A DNA stretch of 64,000 bases from Cymodocea nodosa (GCA_036874045.1 CM072345.1:9968501-10032500); one strand, 5' to 3'. Shown: positions 22,451 to 33,965, numbered from the stretch's first letter. Made by a program: numbers and translations. The notes: generated from the sequence alone by a model not told the origin.

Positions 22451-22660
22451 GTTAACGAGAATGATGAGATGTTTGAGAGAAAATGGAGAAGAAGAAAAAG
22501 ATTCACATTGTATATCATCACATGTATATACAAGTATATATAAGAGAGTTTCACAATAGAAATCTCTATATTAGGTACTCTACAATTGTACCTTACTATA
22601 CATAGAATATTGATATCTTCTGTATTTAGTAGATTGGTAATGGATTCCTTGATAAACAAA
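22451..22660 (-). repeat. Probable 5' LTR of the minus-strand copia element
   Basis: The AT-rich stretch immediately 5' of the primer-binding site. One end is fixed by the PBS. The other is a guess at a TGTTTATC start. No second LTR was found to check it. Confidence 0.45.
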
Positions 22661-24530
22661 CTTTTCACGCATGAGAATAATCGATCAAAGATCGATGTTG
22701 AGAATGCAATAAAAAAAAAACAGAAACATGCATGAAAAAAAAATGCAACAAAAGAATAGTTGTTGCCAGTCGTCTTGCATATTTTTAGCCTTTTTCCCTT
22801 TGGAGCAAGACTGACCACCTTCAACGAGAAAGATGATTTTCCAGTTAATAATACAATCATTTTAGAATTTAGATATAGATTTTCTACAACTTATGTATTT
22901 AATGTATAAATTAATTAAAATTTTCCTTTTCAAATAAATCTGATATTATATTTTTATTATTTACTTTTAGATTGTGTAGATTAACAGGAATAATATTATT
23001 TTTGGAAATAAATATTAAAACAACAACTTATTATTCTATTATATATTTAACTTATCTTTATTTTAATTATACCACTTACCTAAAAGAGATAATGTAACCA
23101 AAGATGTTGCATCAATTTGGAAATAACAAGCATTATCTTTGGTTTCCTTCACTCTTATAAAGGGATTTGTGCAATCTGAAAATAGCAAAAAATAGAAGAA
23201 AAGAAAACGACGGGAAAAGTTAAAAAATTTTAATTTTCTATCATTTTTATCAAATTATTAGTAATTTTTATTAATTTATTATTTAATATTTTAAAAATTA
23301 TTAAATAATACATTTTCAATCGTTTTCTACAACTACACAAATATATCATTTTTCAATTTTCGATCATTTCCTTTAATGTACAAAAATCTTATATTTTTTA
23401 TCTTATCCTATCGTTCTTTATGTCCCATCATCTTCATTATTTTTCGTTATTTTATTTTTTAACGAGAAATATGCACAAACAGGACTTATGTCTTACATGA
23501 TAATTCTTTGTATATGGGCGACGAAGACCGTAAGCTAGACATGGAAGGAGCAACATTCGATTACTCCTTCCTATTGGATTGTTTGGAGGTGTTATGAGAT
23601 TGGTGGAGGGAGACGTTGGGACGGCGAGGTTGTGTTTACTCTTACGATAAATAGAGGAGGAATGGAAAGGGGACAAATCGTCAAACAAAACACAAGAAAT
23701 CACTCATATCTCTTACCTTCGTTGGAACCCCAAATCATCGCTCACATTTCTTGCAGCGAGGTTGTGTTTGCCCCCTCTTGCTAGGTCTCATGCTCATCCG
23801 CCACCGACGCTTTTGACCTCAGTTGGCTCTCGCATACATCTGTTCTGCCAAATCCCTCCACCACGCGTGCATTTGCTTTGTGTCAGGATCAACATATCGC
23901 CCTCCAATCGCGTGCATCTGTTCCATCCCAAATCGACATTTCCTTCGCCCATACGATTGCTCTGCACGCGTGCGTCTACTCCGCCACCGCCTCTTTGATT
24001 CTCCTATCGTCAAGCTCGCCTTGGATGGATGCATCGAGATTGACACTCCTCGTGCACTTCCAGATCATTGATCGTCACATCTCTGCCAAGTTACGCCTGC
24101 CCTAACCCCAAATCAGTAGCATCATTGATTTAAATAATAATAGAGAATAGATTAGAATAAAAATAATACATTTAAATAAAAATGGAAATGATTTTTTATT
24201 TCTAGAATTAGATATAGTTTTTTTTATTGCCTAAATATTGCATGTATTAAACTGTTAAAACCTTCTATTGAATTCACTTAGTTTATTTCTATTTAATTAT
24301 ATGATTTAATTGTTGGTTAAAATTACATTTTATAGTTATTGTTAAAAAAAAGAGAATTGGAAATTTGCATAATTTCTAAAGTTAGACATCATTTAGAAGT
24401 CTATCTTTGCGAAATATTTCTCATTGAAAATTTTGATTATTAATTAGAAGTTGAAATATTGTAGAATTAGTTTTCGAAATTCCATAAATTTCTGGAAATA
24501 AATTTTTATAAATTTATTACAAATTGTTAG
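22661..24530. other. Intergenic, AT-rich; no gene recognised
   Basis: Holds one copy of a dispersed repeat (23010-23152), then AT-rich DNA, then a less AT-rich patch (about 23460-24110) with several open frames on both strands and no family match or splice evidence. Confidence 0.45.
23010..23152. repeat. Dispersed direct repeat, copy A
   Basis: Matches 31070-31197 in the same orientation (shared blocks AACAACTTATTATT, CTAAAAGAGATAA, CAAAGATGTTGCAT and GGAAATAACAAGCATTATC). It ends with a potential hairpin: AACCAAAGAT pairs with ATCTTTGGTT. It may be an LTR relic of the split copia element or a small MITE. Confidence 0.7.
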
Positions 24531-24966
24531 TTGATATTTTTTGAATTTTTGAATTTGGCAAATTGTATTTATTGTAGAATTGAAATAAAGGCTACCAAAT
24601 TAATAATTAATGACTTAGCAAAAGTTGAGAAATTAAACGGAAATAATCATGAGATGTGGTATAAAAAAATAAAATATGCATATGTATGTGACAATTTAGA
24701 ACATGTTATTGAATCCAATCTTCCATAAATCAATCCTGATGCTCAAGAAGTGAAAATCAGGAAATTTGAAATATATAAATTAAAGGATAAAAGGTAAAAT
24801 ATTATATTTATGTTTATAGGAGATAGTTTATAAAATATTTTGGAACATGAGACATTGCATATACTTAAGGAATATGATAAAATAATTAAAATGAATACAT
24901 AATTTATTCTTTAAAAATATAACTCTAGTAAAATACTTAAGGAATAGAATGTAGTTGAGTATGTAA
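24531..24966 (+). pseudogene. copia gag fragment
   Basis: KVEKLNGNNHEMWYKKIKYA and DNLEHVIESNLP match the start of copia gag polyproteins. A stop follows at 24728 and the relic continues in pieces up to the Harbinger insertion. Confidence 0.7.
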
Positions 24967-24989
24967 GGGGGGGTTAGTGCCTGACGGAA
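24967..24989 (+). repeat. Left terminal inverted repeat of the Harbinger element
   Basis: 23 bp: six more G-biased bases, then TTAGTGCCTGACGGAA. Preceded by the TAA target duplication. Confidence 0.9.
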
Positions 24990-25135
24990 TTGAGCTGACG
25001 GAAAGGAAAATTATTAAATTCCGTCAGAATGGCGTTAGTGTACATTATACTTGACGGAAAGGAAAGTCGGATTTTACCGTTGTATAAAATCCAAAAATTT
25101 CCTTTACCGTCAGAAATTTTCTCCTCTCGACCTTG

Positions 25136-25640
25136 GAGAAACCTCGCGACGTTCGCCTCCGCTGGACGCGAAACCCTCGACCGTCTTCCTCTCGCGACGT
25201 TCGCCTCTGCTTTGGACTCCCTCTCCCGACCTCCCCTCGAGCCTGACGCCCCCATCTCGACCTGTGAAGTCGAAGAACATTCGTCGCGTCGCCTGAAACC
25301 GACTCTTCCTCATCGCATCCGTCGCTGCCGCAGCCCTCCTGCCCGTCGCTACTGTAGCCCCTCTTGCTTGCCGTGACCTCTGGTTGAGAGGAAGAGTTGA
25401 GGAGAAACCTCGCGACGTTCGCCTCTGCTGGACGCGAAACCCTCGACCGTCTCCCTCTCGCGACGTTCGCCTCTGCTCTGGACTCCCTCTCCCGACCTCC
25501 CCTCGAGCCTGACGCCCCCATCTCGACCTGTGAAGTCGAAGAACATTCGTCGCGTCGCCTGAAACCGACTCTTCCTCGTCGCATCCGTCGCTGCCGCAGC
25601 CCTCCTGCTCGTCGCTACTGTAGCCCTCTTGCTTGCCCGT
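25136..25640 (+). repeat. GC-rich tandem duplication (period 266 bp) in the Harbinger 5' region
   Basis: Copy 1 is 25136-25401 and copy 2 starts at 25402 and runs to about 25640, with very few differences. GC- and CpG-rich, unlike all nearby DNA. It lies upstream of both transposon genes, so it may be promoter or leader. Arginine-rich open frames on both strands look like by-products of the composition. Confidence 0.9.
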
Positions 25641-26416
25641 CGCTCGTCGCTACTACAGCCCATCTATCGCATCTCGCTCTCACTCGTCGCACTAAACCCT
25701 CCTGTCGCTACTGCAGCCCTCCTACTCACCCGTCGCTGCCGTAGCCCTCTCGCCGCATCTTCCTCGTCGCGTCCGTCGCTGTGGTAGCCCTTCCTCCTCC
25801 ACCTCCGCCATTTCACGTCTTGCTCAGGTACAATTCCTCTTATTCATTTTTTCTGTAATTGCTTGTGAGTGAAAGGAAAGCAGGAGATCGGACTTTCAAC
25901 ATTTCCTTTGGATTAATATTCGTGATGTTTAACACTTCTTATAATCTTCATGATAATGTATTTCTGTGTATTACTCCAAACAGTGCCTAGTAATGTTACT
26001 TATATGGCATATCATCTATCATTGCTTGTATGACATATAACAGTTCAAATATGAAAAGAGAGATGGTTAGCATACAAAAGTAGATGGTTGGCACACAATC
26101 AAGAAATGTTTGTATGGATATTACCCCCTCATGTAGATGAAATAGAAATATAGATGCAAGTAATATTAGGATATTACCCCCTCATGTACCATTTATTGAT
26201 GTGATTCGTAAGATAATTCTGTTTGACATAGGATATTATTTTGCATTTATTGTTTGGCATAAGTTATTTAATTCATTAACCATTTAATATTAATATATAT
26301 TTATTGGTTTGCTTTCATTTTCAATTATTGAGTAGATTGACAAAATATATTATGTAGTAGTAAATCTTATAATCTTCTGTCGTAGCAGTTAATTAATATT
26401 TGATCTTATGTAGTAA

Positions 26417-27377
26417 ATGAGTACTTCTGATAGAGGACGGGGTAATGGAGGACGAACTTATATGACTTGGAATGCTGATGCAAATGCATTCTTTTTGGAT
26501 ATTTTATCAGAAGTATTAAATGAGGGAAACAAAAAAACCCAAGATGGAAAGATAAAAGGGAGCACTTGGGATGAAGTAGTTGAAAAATACAATATTAGAA
26601 GAAATGCATGTATTACAAAGAAGAATGTGGAAAGTCGCTTAAAGACATGGAGACAAATTTATCGTAACTACTCAAAAATTGCAAATCAGAGTGGATGGGG
26701 ATGGAATTTCATACAAGGGTATACTGATATAGATGAAGAGATATGGAAGGAGTTTATTAAGGTAAGATTTTTATTTACATACTTTAAGATTATCCCAATT
26801 GTATTGAATTTTTCTTAATATATATTGTAATTTTATGTAGGCACATCTAGAGTGTGAAAGCTGCAAGGGAAAACCATGTTTGATTTATGAACAATTACAA
26901 CTCATTTTTGAAGGTACTATGGCTAGTGGAAATATGTCTAGACAGGCAGAAGAAGTAGACATTGTACCAAACACTCAAGTTCCAAATATATTTACTCCAG
27001 ACATTACACAAGATGGAATGGACCTCGATTCTGACATACCTCCTAGTTCAGGAGGAAGTGCACATGTTCCATTGGAGCAGGGGAAAAAGGGGAAGCGAGC
27101 ACGCCCTCATGCAGAATCTCAACAAATGATAGCAGAAAGTTTGAAAGATACGTCACGAGCTTTTCTTACTTTGTGTGAACAAGATACTGTTAATGGTGAG
27201 GTACGTAATGAACAAATGAGAGAGATGATTCACATACAAAAGGAGATGTTTGTATGTAAGAAGGAAATATTTGCATTGAAGAAGGAAATGTTTGCATGGC
27301 AAAAGAAGTCTGAGTCTTTTTTAGATGAAGCTATTGCTTCAATATTTGAGATTGAAGATCTATCTATGACTGATTGA
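26417..27377 (+). CDS. Harbinger Myb/SANT-like protein (ORF1 partner)
   Basis: Two exons, 26417-26761 and 26841-27377, joined in phase (AAG/GTAAG donor, GTAG/GCA acceptor), giving 293 residues and a stop at 27377. The N-terminus has a Myb/SANT-like trihelix with spaced tryptophans (YMTWNADANAFFLDIL, GSTWDEVVEKY, ESRLKTWRQIY) as in plant Harbinger ORF1 proteins. Then come an acidic Ser-rich linker, a basic patch (GKKGKRARPHA, possible nuclear signal) and a charged helical tail with repeated KKEMF-like units. In this superfamily the protein helps move transposase to the nucleus and bind the ends. It sits upstream of the transposase gene in the same orientation. Confidence 0.9.
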
Positions 27378-27696
27378 TATAAAGCTACTCAATTATTCCA
27401 AAAGCAAGAAATCAGTAAAATATTTCTATCAATTTCAAAAGAAATGCGACAAGGATGGTTGAAGTTTCACTTAGAAAAGATGGAAGACTAAAGATGATTT
27501 ACATGTTTTTTTTTTTGTATTAGATGTATGATGTAACTACTTTTTGTTTGGACAAGGAAATGTGGAATGATATTATTATTGATGTTTGTTTATCATATTT
27601 TATTATGTTCTATTAATTGTGGAATGATTTCATGTAATATGTTTATTTGTATTACAACCTTGTAATATGTTTGGACATGAAATTTTGTAGGTGACG

Positions 27697-29109
27697 ATGA
27701 ATTTTGAAGAGGATTTTGAAGAGGATTTTGACGAACTAGTAAATAACACATTGATGTTATTTGAAGAAGAGGAAGAACATGCTAGAAGAAGGCGAAGACG
27801 TTTACTTGCTTTTTGGAATATTTTAGCAGGGATTGCAAGTACCTCAACTTTGTTTTCAAGTACAAGTCGTATTTATAGTAAAGAAGGTGCAGATTATATA
27901 AGAAGATTATTAGATCCTTCTTTACCACATCAAGTTTACAATTGTCGAAAGATTTATAGAATGAGTCAAAGTGTTTTCAAGGGTTTTTGTGAATTAATGA
28001 GGAGGGAAGAAGTGCTGAAAGATACCAACAATATCAGTGTAGAAGAGAAGTTTGCCATGTTCCTTGTAACAGTTGGGCAAAATCAAAGGTATGGAGTAAC
28101 TACAGAACGATTTAGTCGATCAAGTTGGATAGTTAGTAAATATTTTAATGAAGTGTTGAATGATGTATTACGACTAAATCATGTTCTTCTAGCAAGACCT
28201 TCATCTGAAACACCAAGTCGAATTCGTCAAGACTCAAATGTGTACCCATATTTTAAGGTACATTTTCACACCTTTGGTGTTTCCTTATCTTATATGTTAT
28301 TTTAGTCAATATCAAAATAAAAGTGCATGTTTATAGGATTGTATTGGAGCTATTGATGGTACACATATAAAAGCAACTATTTATGGACAAGAAACAGCAA
28401 GATTTAGGAACAGGAAAGGTGAATTATCTCAAAATGTAATGGCAGCATGTAATTTTGATATGGAATTTACATATATTTTAGCTGGTTGGGAAGGATCAGT
28501 TGCTGATGCTCGTATTCTCCAAGATGCAGTTACTAGACCTAATGGTTTTCAAGTTCCACCAGGTAAATGTGTTTTCCACTTCTACAAGTTATGAAGACAT
28601 CACTATACTAATATTTTTTTTATACAGGTAAGTTTTACTTAGTTGATGTTGGATATCCAAATCGACCAGAATATATTTGTCCATATCGAGGTGTAAGATA
28701 CCATCTATCTGATTATGTTAATGATAGAGTTCCTCGTAATGCTGTAGAAAATTTCAACTACAGACATTCACAATTGAGAACAGTCATTGAGCGTACATTT
28801 GGAGTTGTAAAACATCGATTTTCAATATTACGTGGTCAAATGCCATATCCATATGAAACACAAGTAAAGATTGTCATCGCATGTTTTTTGCTTCATAATT
28901 TTATTCGTAAGACTGATAAGGAAGATTTACTTGAGGACCTGCTAGATGAGTTGGAAGAGTTAAATATTATTGATGACATACAACCAATGGGAGAGATACA
29001 TATAGAAAGCAATGCCCATGTTCGAATGACTCAAGAACAAAGAAAAGAAATGGCAGATAAGATGCGAGAAGATATGATGATGGCAATGTGGGATGGAAGA
29101 ACTAGATGA
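27697..29109 (+). CDS. PIF/Harbinger DDE transposase
   Basis: Three exons, 27697-28257, 28337-28562 and 28628-29109, all in phase, giving 422 residues with a TGA stop. The N-terminus is acidic then Arg-rich (EEEEEHARRRRRRLL), then a helix-turn-helix-like region (MSQSVFKGFCELMRR, VGQNQRYGVTTERF). Catalytic acids are visible: D194 (IGAIDGTH), D269 (YLVDVGYP) and E317 (VIERTFGVVKHRF), spaced as in DDE_Tnp_4 proteins. GWEGSVADARIL is also typical. No internal stop or missing acid was seen. I chose ATG 27697 because it sits just after an AG that could be a leader-intron acceptor. Transposase cuts and pastes the element. Confidence 0.93.
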
Positions 29110-29257
29110 TATTATTTCGTATTGTAATATTTCAATTAAGATGTATTTGTATTTTTCGAATATTAGTTGTAATAAACTTTTGTCAAAATTTCCATCAGAA
29201 TTTTCCGTCATGCACTAAACCCCTCTCAGAATTTTCCTTTTCATTTCCGTCAGAATT

Positions 29258-29280
29258 TTCCGTCATGCACTAACACACCC
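29258..29280 (-). repeat. Right terminal inverted repeat of the Harbinger element
   Basis: Ends GCACTAACACACCC, followed by TAA. A near-copy of the terminus (CAGAATTTTCCGTCATGCACT, then AAACCCCTC) lies about 60 bp inward, near 29200-29224. Confidence 0.9.
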
Positions 29281-29599
29281 TAAATAATGTGATTATCAAG
29301 ACAAAATATGTAACTATCATAGAAATTCTCATATCTAAAAATAACAACTACATCAAATAATTTGTTATATAGTTTTAATATAGCTATCACATCTCTAATA
29401 TTAACCTCACTTTATCTCATTAAATTGACAACTAGGTTAAAAACCAAACAAAAAATCATGGCCAACCGAAAAATACACAAATCCAATCTAGAATAAGCAA
29501 ATGACATATTTCAGAAACCAATATTTGATAAAAAAAAAAAAATAGACTAAATAATAACTAATATAAGTCAAATCAAGTACAAAGAAGGAAATCACAAGA

Positions 29600-30000
29600 C
29601 TCTTATCATGTATGTAGTTATTTTGGTCACTTTAAAGCAAATTATCCTAATAATTATGGAAATAAATGCAATACTTCAAAACAAAATTCAAAGAACAAAT
29701 TTTTTTTATTGACATAATATAATGCAATAATGTTATAGTTTCAAGTTTAAACAATTTGTGGTTTAATTCAAGTACTATTAAACACATTGTTAAAATCAGT
29801 AAGAGACTAAAATCTTTGAAATAATTCAATCTTAAAGAACAATACATCTATATAGGTAATAATACATATTTATATATGGAAGATATTTACACTTATTGCT
29901 TAGACTTAGGAGATAACTTTATGATAATAAAGAGCGTCCACTATGCACTTGACATGAGGTAAAATTTGATTTCTACGAGGGCTTGATAAAAAATGACTTA
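29600..30000 (+). pseudogene. copia zinc-knuckle and protease-end relic
   Basis: Near 29605 a C...GHFKANYP pattern is a damaged CCHC knuckle. Near 29880-29960 the translation gives IIKSVHYALDMR followed by NLIS, as at the end of copia protease regions. Many stops. Confidence 0.55.
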
Positions 30001-30239
30001 GAAGTTTGCTTTTATAATAATAATGTCTTTGTTGAAAAAGATAAAAAAGTATTTGCTATGGGCACTTATATACTTGATCATGATCTACTTAGAATTACCA
30101 TAACAGATAATGAAATAAATAATATTAATGTAGTTTTTAGTTATTTCATATATTACTTGTCTTAACTTGAATTGTGACATTTGAGATTTCGTGCATGTCA
30201 ATAAATTTAAAATGAATCAAATAATTGAAATGAATATAC

Positions 30240-31143
30240 CACTGATATTAAGAGTATGAAATTAGAAAAATGTTGACATCACTTGATTAGAAAATTGATT
30301 AAGAAATCATTACGAAATAGACATATATCGAATAAATTATTAGGCTTAATTCATTTTAATGTATGCTACCCATTTAGTATTAAAACATATAATCATAATG
30401 AATATTTTGTAAATTTTATAGATGATTTTTCTAAATATACTTATGTATATTTAATGTTTTCATAAAAGTGAGGTATTAATATATTTTAAGAAACATAAAT
30501 TAGAAGTAGAAAAACAACTTAAAGGAAACATTAATGCGTTAAAATCAAATAAAGGTGAAAAATATAATTCTAAGAATTTTGAACTATATTATGAAATGTA
30601 TAAAATTAAAAGGTATACTACAATATCTATATGCTACAACAATATTATATTATAGAAAGAAAAATAGAACTTTAATGAATTACATTAAATGTATATTTTT
30701 ACATTTAGATATTTTTAAAAATTTTGAAGGAAAAATTTTACTTACAACAAATTATGTATTGAATAGAATATTCACTAAGTTTGTATTTAATATATCTTAT
30801 GAATTATAGGTTAAAATAAAGTATAATTTACCATATTTAAGTGTTTATAACTTATATGCTTATTTTTAGGCAATTAAGAGATAAGTTTGGTTTTAGAATA
30901 TTAAAGTATAGATTTATAGGATATTATGAAAAAAGAATCATTGAATATAGAAATACAACTTTTCTAAAAAATTTAGATGAAAATAAAGAAAATGAGAATG
31001 AAATGAAACTATTACTTATAGTGGATGATGATTATTTCAATGATGATATTTTGAAACAATACATTATGATTAAAATAACAACTTATTATTATTTAACTTA
31101 TGTTTATTTTAATTACACCACTTATCTAAAAGAGATAACATAG
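30240..31143 (+). pseudogene. copia integrase relic
   Basis: Blocks in order: GLIHFNVCYPF, YFVNFIDDFSKYTYVYLMFS, KHKLEVEKQLKGNINALKS, then RKKNRTLMNY, ILLTTNYVLNRI, FNISYEL and KYRFIGYYEK. The second and third catalytic regions are eroded. The order and spacing fit integrase of Tnt1-like copia elements. Sequence ends before RT. Confidence 0.75.
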
Positions 31144-31197
31144 CCAAAGATGTTGCATTCATACGGAAATAACAAGCATTATCTTTGTTTTCTTTTG
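31070..31197. repeat. Dispersed direct repeat, copy B
   Basis: Pairs with 23010-23152 (see that entry). It lies right after the integrase relic. Confidence 0.7.
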
Positions 31198-33380
31198 CTT
31201 CATTATGTCAGTTGAACATTTGCTGACTAATGTAATATAGATATTGTGCGAAAGTAATTAAAATTAAGAAAATAATTAATATCATCTTTATCCTCATTCT
31301 TGTGTTATTTGCGTAAAACTTTTTAATTATACGAACTAATGTGACTTGATATAGCCTTATTAATCTGTAATCTATGGTGTACTTTTCAATCAAGAAAAAA
31401 GAAGCCTCCGCTCCACTCCGCACATGCATGGGGTGGGGGAGAAGTACGCGGTTTCCGATGGGACCCGCGCGCGCTATGTCGGTGGATCCGAGGACCGCCC
31501 GGAAAGGCGGAAACCTCCACCGTGAAGGGCAGCTGCCGTGGTGGCTTCTCCTTTCCGACACTTCTTTAAAAAAAAACAAAAAAAAAAAAGGGTTGTGCGG
31601 TTCGTGACGTGTGTCTCGCTTGTCAGTCGTCGCTGCCTTCGGCGGGCATTGGAACGTTCTCTCACAGCTTCCCATGCAAGATAAATAAACGTGGATTTTT
31701 TTCTAAAACCAAACTTCCCGATGGACTCAACCATATTTTTCCCAACAGCCTGCCTGGATTTGGTAGAAGTTTCAACGGCACTACGCAGGGACCCGGCGTC
31801 GTAAGCAACTTAATTAAATACGCAGTCGTTGTGTACCTTGAAACGTAAAACGACTTAAAAAATATATGACGAAGCATTATAAGTGATGAAATGATATTGT
31901 TATTGTAATGTATTAAGATATTGTTTACATGCCGTGAATCTAAGAATTTTGAACATACAATCAAAAGAAATGACGAGAAAATTTCTAACCGTGCTGCTAC
32001 ACGACCCTGGACACTGATTTTTATCCAATTTCAATGTGATTCCAAAATTTTACGTACGTAGATATAAAGATAGATTTTGAACAAAATCTAATAAATTCTA
32101 CACAATACTTTGTAGATTTATTTCCCAAAAGTAAAACTTAAACTTACATATAATCAATTTTAAAACTTATAATCATAAAAGATAGACGTTGTATTCAAAT
32201 CAAAACAGGGAACGTGGACAACAAAATCGCCGCCAGAACGAGCGTTCACGTAACCATATTTCGTCATGTAAAACATATGTTTATTTGGTTAAAATTTTTA
32301 ATGACATTTCTAACCCACGGTTTGCTCACGTGGACATTGGTTACGTGACCGACCGTTCAAGGGGTTCAGACTTTAGAGATATTAATTGAGTTAGGTTCAA
32401 TCATAATGATAGAATTATTTGCTTTGATTTGAGTACGTAAATAATGATTTATAAAAATATTTGTAAAATTTGTTTATATTAATTTTATCATACAAATTCT
32501 ACAATTAGCGCGTCCAACTTAAAGATTTGTATTAAGCTCGATATATCCTTTATAGAAATGATATATTAAAAATTAAATTTGCATATAATTTTACAATTCG
32601 ATATATTAAAAAATGCAATCAGATATAATCTAATACAATCAAATTGACCGTCTATGTTGTACAAACGAATAGACAAATGATTTCTCCCTTGATAAGATAT
32701 AGCTCGACACGAATCTAATCAAACATTAACATACGTGGAATAGTAATTTGTTCAATTTAGGTAAATATACGTATAACATATTGTGATTTCTCTTCTCAAT
32801 GGCTACTCGTTACACACGACCTTCTTTCATTCATTATCTAAATTACCTTATACGCTTACCGGATCATCTTGGTCGGGCGCTGACCTGTATTTTTTTACAT
32901 TTTCTCGATTTATTATGATCGAATCTCGATGAGTTTCGTGATCTATCTGTACCACTGCCACCGCCTGGCCACGCTATTCTTTCTGGACCGCACCGAAAAC
33001 GTACGTCCCGTATTGGGGTGACGACCTGTCACGTGCGTTTTTACAGGTGGTCGGCTTTTTTTTTTTTTTGTTGCGTCTTTCCATTTTTGGTTGCCGTTCA
33101 CCAGGTAAAAATATACAAACCTCCGCTCCATAAATGCACCGTTATACTGTAAATTTCTGTTATAAAATGTGTGATTATCGATTGGATTTCGTGGGTCAGG
33201 TTTAACGGTAGATATGTACTTCATAGCCGACATACGGTAATTAACCGTGACGTCGATTAAAATATGTAAAATCTACGGTGAACATCGATTTTTATCTTTG
33301 GGTATATGTTTTACAGTAAAGACGCGTAAAAACCTTGTAAAGTTGGCAAGAGTTTTACTTACTTTACTGTTCGTTGGAGG
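31198..33380. other. Intergenic DNA; no gene recognised
   Basis: A less AT-rich patch at about 31390-31860 has CpG-rich sequence, open frames on both strands and runs of A, but no domain I know. A second patch (32940-33240) encodes nothing recognisable. Confidence 0.45.
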
Positions 33381-33965
33381 TGTCTGAAAGATGTTAGAAA
33401 GAAAATAATAAAATATTATAAAAAATGATAGAAATTAGTAAAAAATTAAAATATTTATGTATAAAATAAAAAATAATGAAATTTAAAATACGTGTATTTA
33501 TGTATAGAATAGAAAATAATGAAAAATCATAGAATGTAATATATATATATATATATTTATTTATAAAATAAAAAATATTAAAATTAATAAATTAAATATT
33601 TTTTGTATTTATTTACAAGATAGATAATAACAAAATTTATCATAGATAATATAAGATAGAATTATTTGTAATAAATACATTTCACACATCTTTATTGTTA
33701 CACATATTTTTTGTAATATTAATTTTTTTTACTAAATACATAATCAATTTTTATATCAAAATTACATGCTGTTAATATATTATGAGATAATTTTTATTTT
33801 ATTTGTCATCAATTTTGAAGAACAAAAGGTTAGAAAATGAATTTTTTTTTTCTTATATATTATAAGAAAAGACAAAATCATTTAAAAACTTATTTAATGT
33901 TCAGAAAATGACAAATTTCTTTTTAACGTTTTCCATTATTTTTGTAATTTTAGGTATACAAACAC
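33381..33965. mobile_element. AT-rich MITE-like repeat, copy 2
   Basis: About 585 bp matching 15731-16430 in the same orientation, more diverged and shorter at the right. The right end (TTTTAGGTATACAAACAC) is similar to the copy-1 terminus. Contains a short (AT)n at 33540-33557. Confidence 0.6.

Larger units (their letters stand above)
18527..22660 (-). mobile_element. Ty1/copia LTR retrotransposon, decayed and 3'-truncated
   Basis: Minus-strand order is LTR, primer-binding site, gag, protease, integrase, reverse transcriptase, RNase H, which is the copia order. The primer-binding site matches the initiator-methionine tRNA end (TGGTATCAGAGC at 22449-22438). Coding is broken by stops and frameshifts in gag, between protease and integrase, and in RT. 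RNase H ends near 18527 and the plus-strand DNA below it does not match the 5' LTR, so the 3' end and 3' LTR seem lost. The upper boundary is uncertain. The element is non-functional. Confidence 0.9.
24967..29280 (+). mobile_element. PIF/Harbinger DNA transposon, apparently intact
   Basis: A 4314-bp element flanked by TAA (24964-24966 and 29281-29283), the 3-bp duplication typical of this superfamily. Terminal inverted repeats: left GGGGGGGTTAGTGCCTGACG, and right read in reverse GGGTGTGTTAGTGCATGACG, with three mismatches over 23 bp. It encodes a Myb/SANT-like protein and a DDE transposase, both plus strand and both open through their introns. TGACGGAAA-type motifs repeat near both ends and may bind transposase. 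Its insertion inside a decayed copia shows it is the younger element. Mobility is inferred, not shown. Confidence 0.93.
24531..31143 (+). mobile_element. Old plus-strand copia element, split by a Harbinger insertion
   Basis: Gag relic at 24531-24966 (KLNGNNHEMWYKKIKYAYV), then the Harbinger element at 24967-29280. After it come a zinc-knuckle relic near 29605, a protease-end block near 29940 (IIKSVHYALDMR) and integrase at 30240-31143. Very AT-rich and full of stops. RT and RNase H are absent. Confidence 0.75.

Noticed and set aside
18527..22660. Copia coding read as a host gene
   Set aside because: DSGATHHVT, WHMRLGHPH and YVDD motifs in copia order, plus a tRNA-iMet primer site, identify a retrotransposon.
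23762..24105. Pro/His/Arg-rich frames on both strands
   Set aside because: Low-complexity translation without a recognised domain or supported start.
25029..25744. Long Arg- and Ser-rich open frames on both strands
   Set aside because: They arise from the GC-rich tandem duplication in the Harbinger leader. Both strands are open equally, there is no domain, and the encoded repeat just follows the DNA repeat.
31208..31734. Minus-strand frames of 86-155 codons in the CpG-rich patch
   Set aside because: Overlapping frames on both strands with poly-Phe/Lys from A runs and no domain. Kept only as a low-interest finding.
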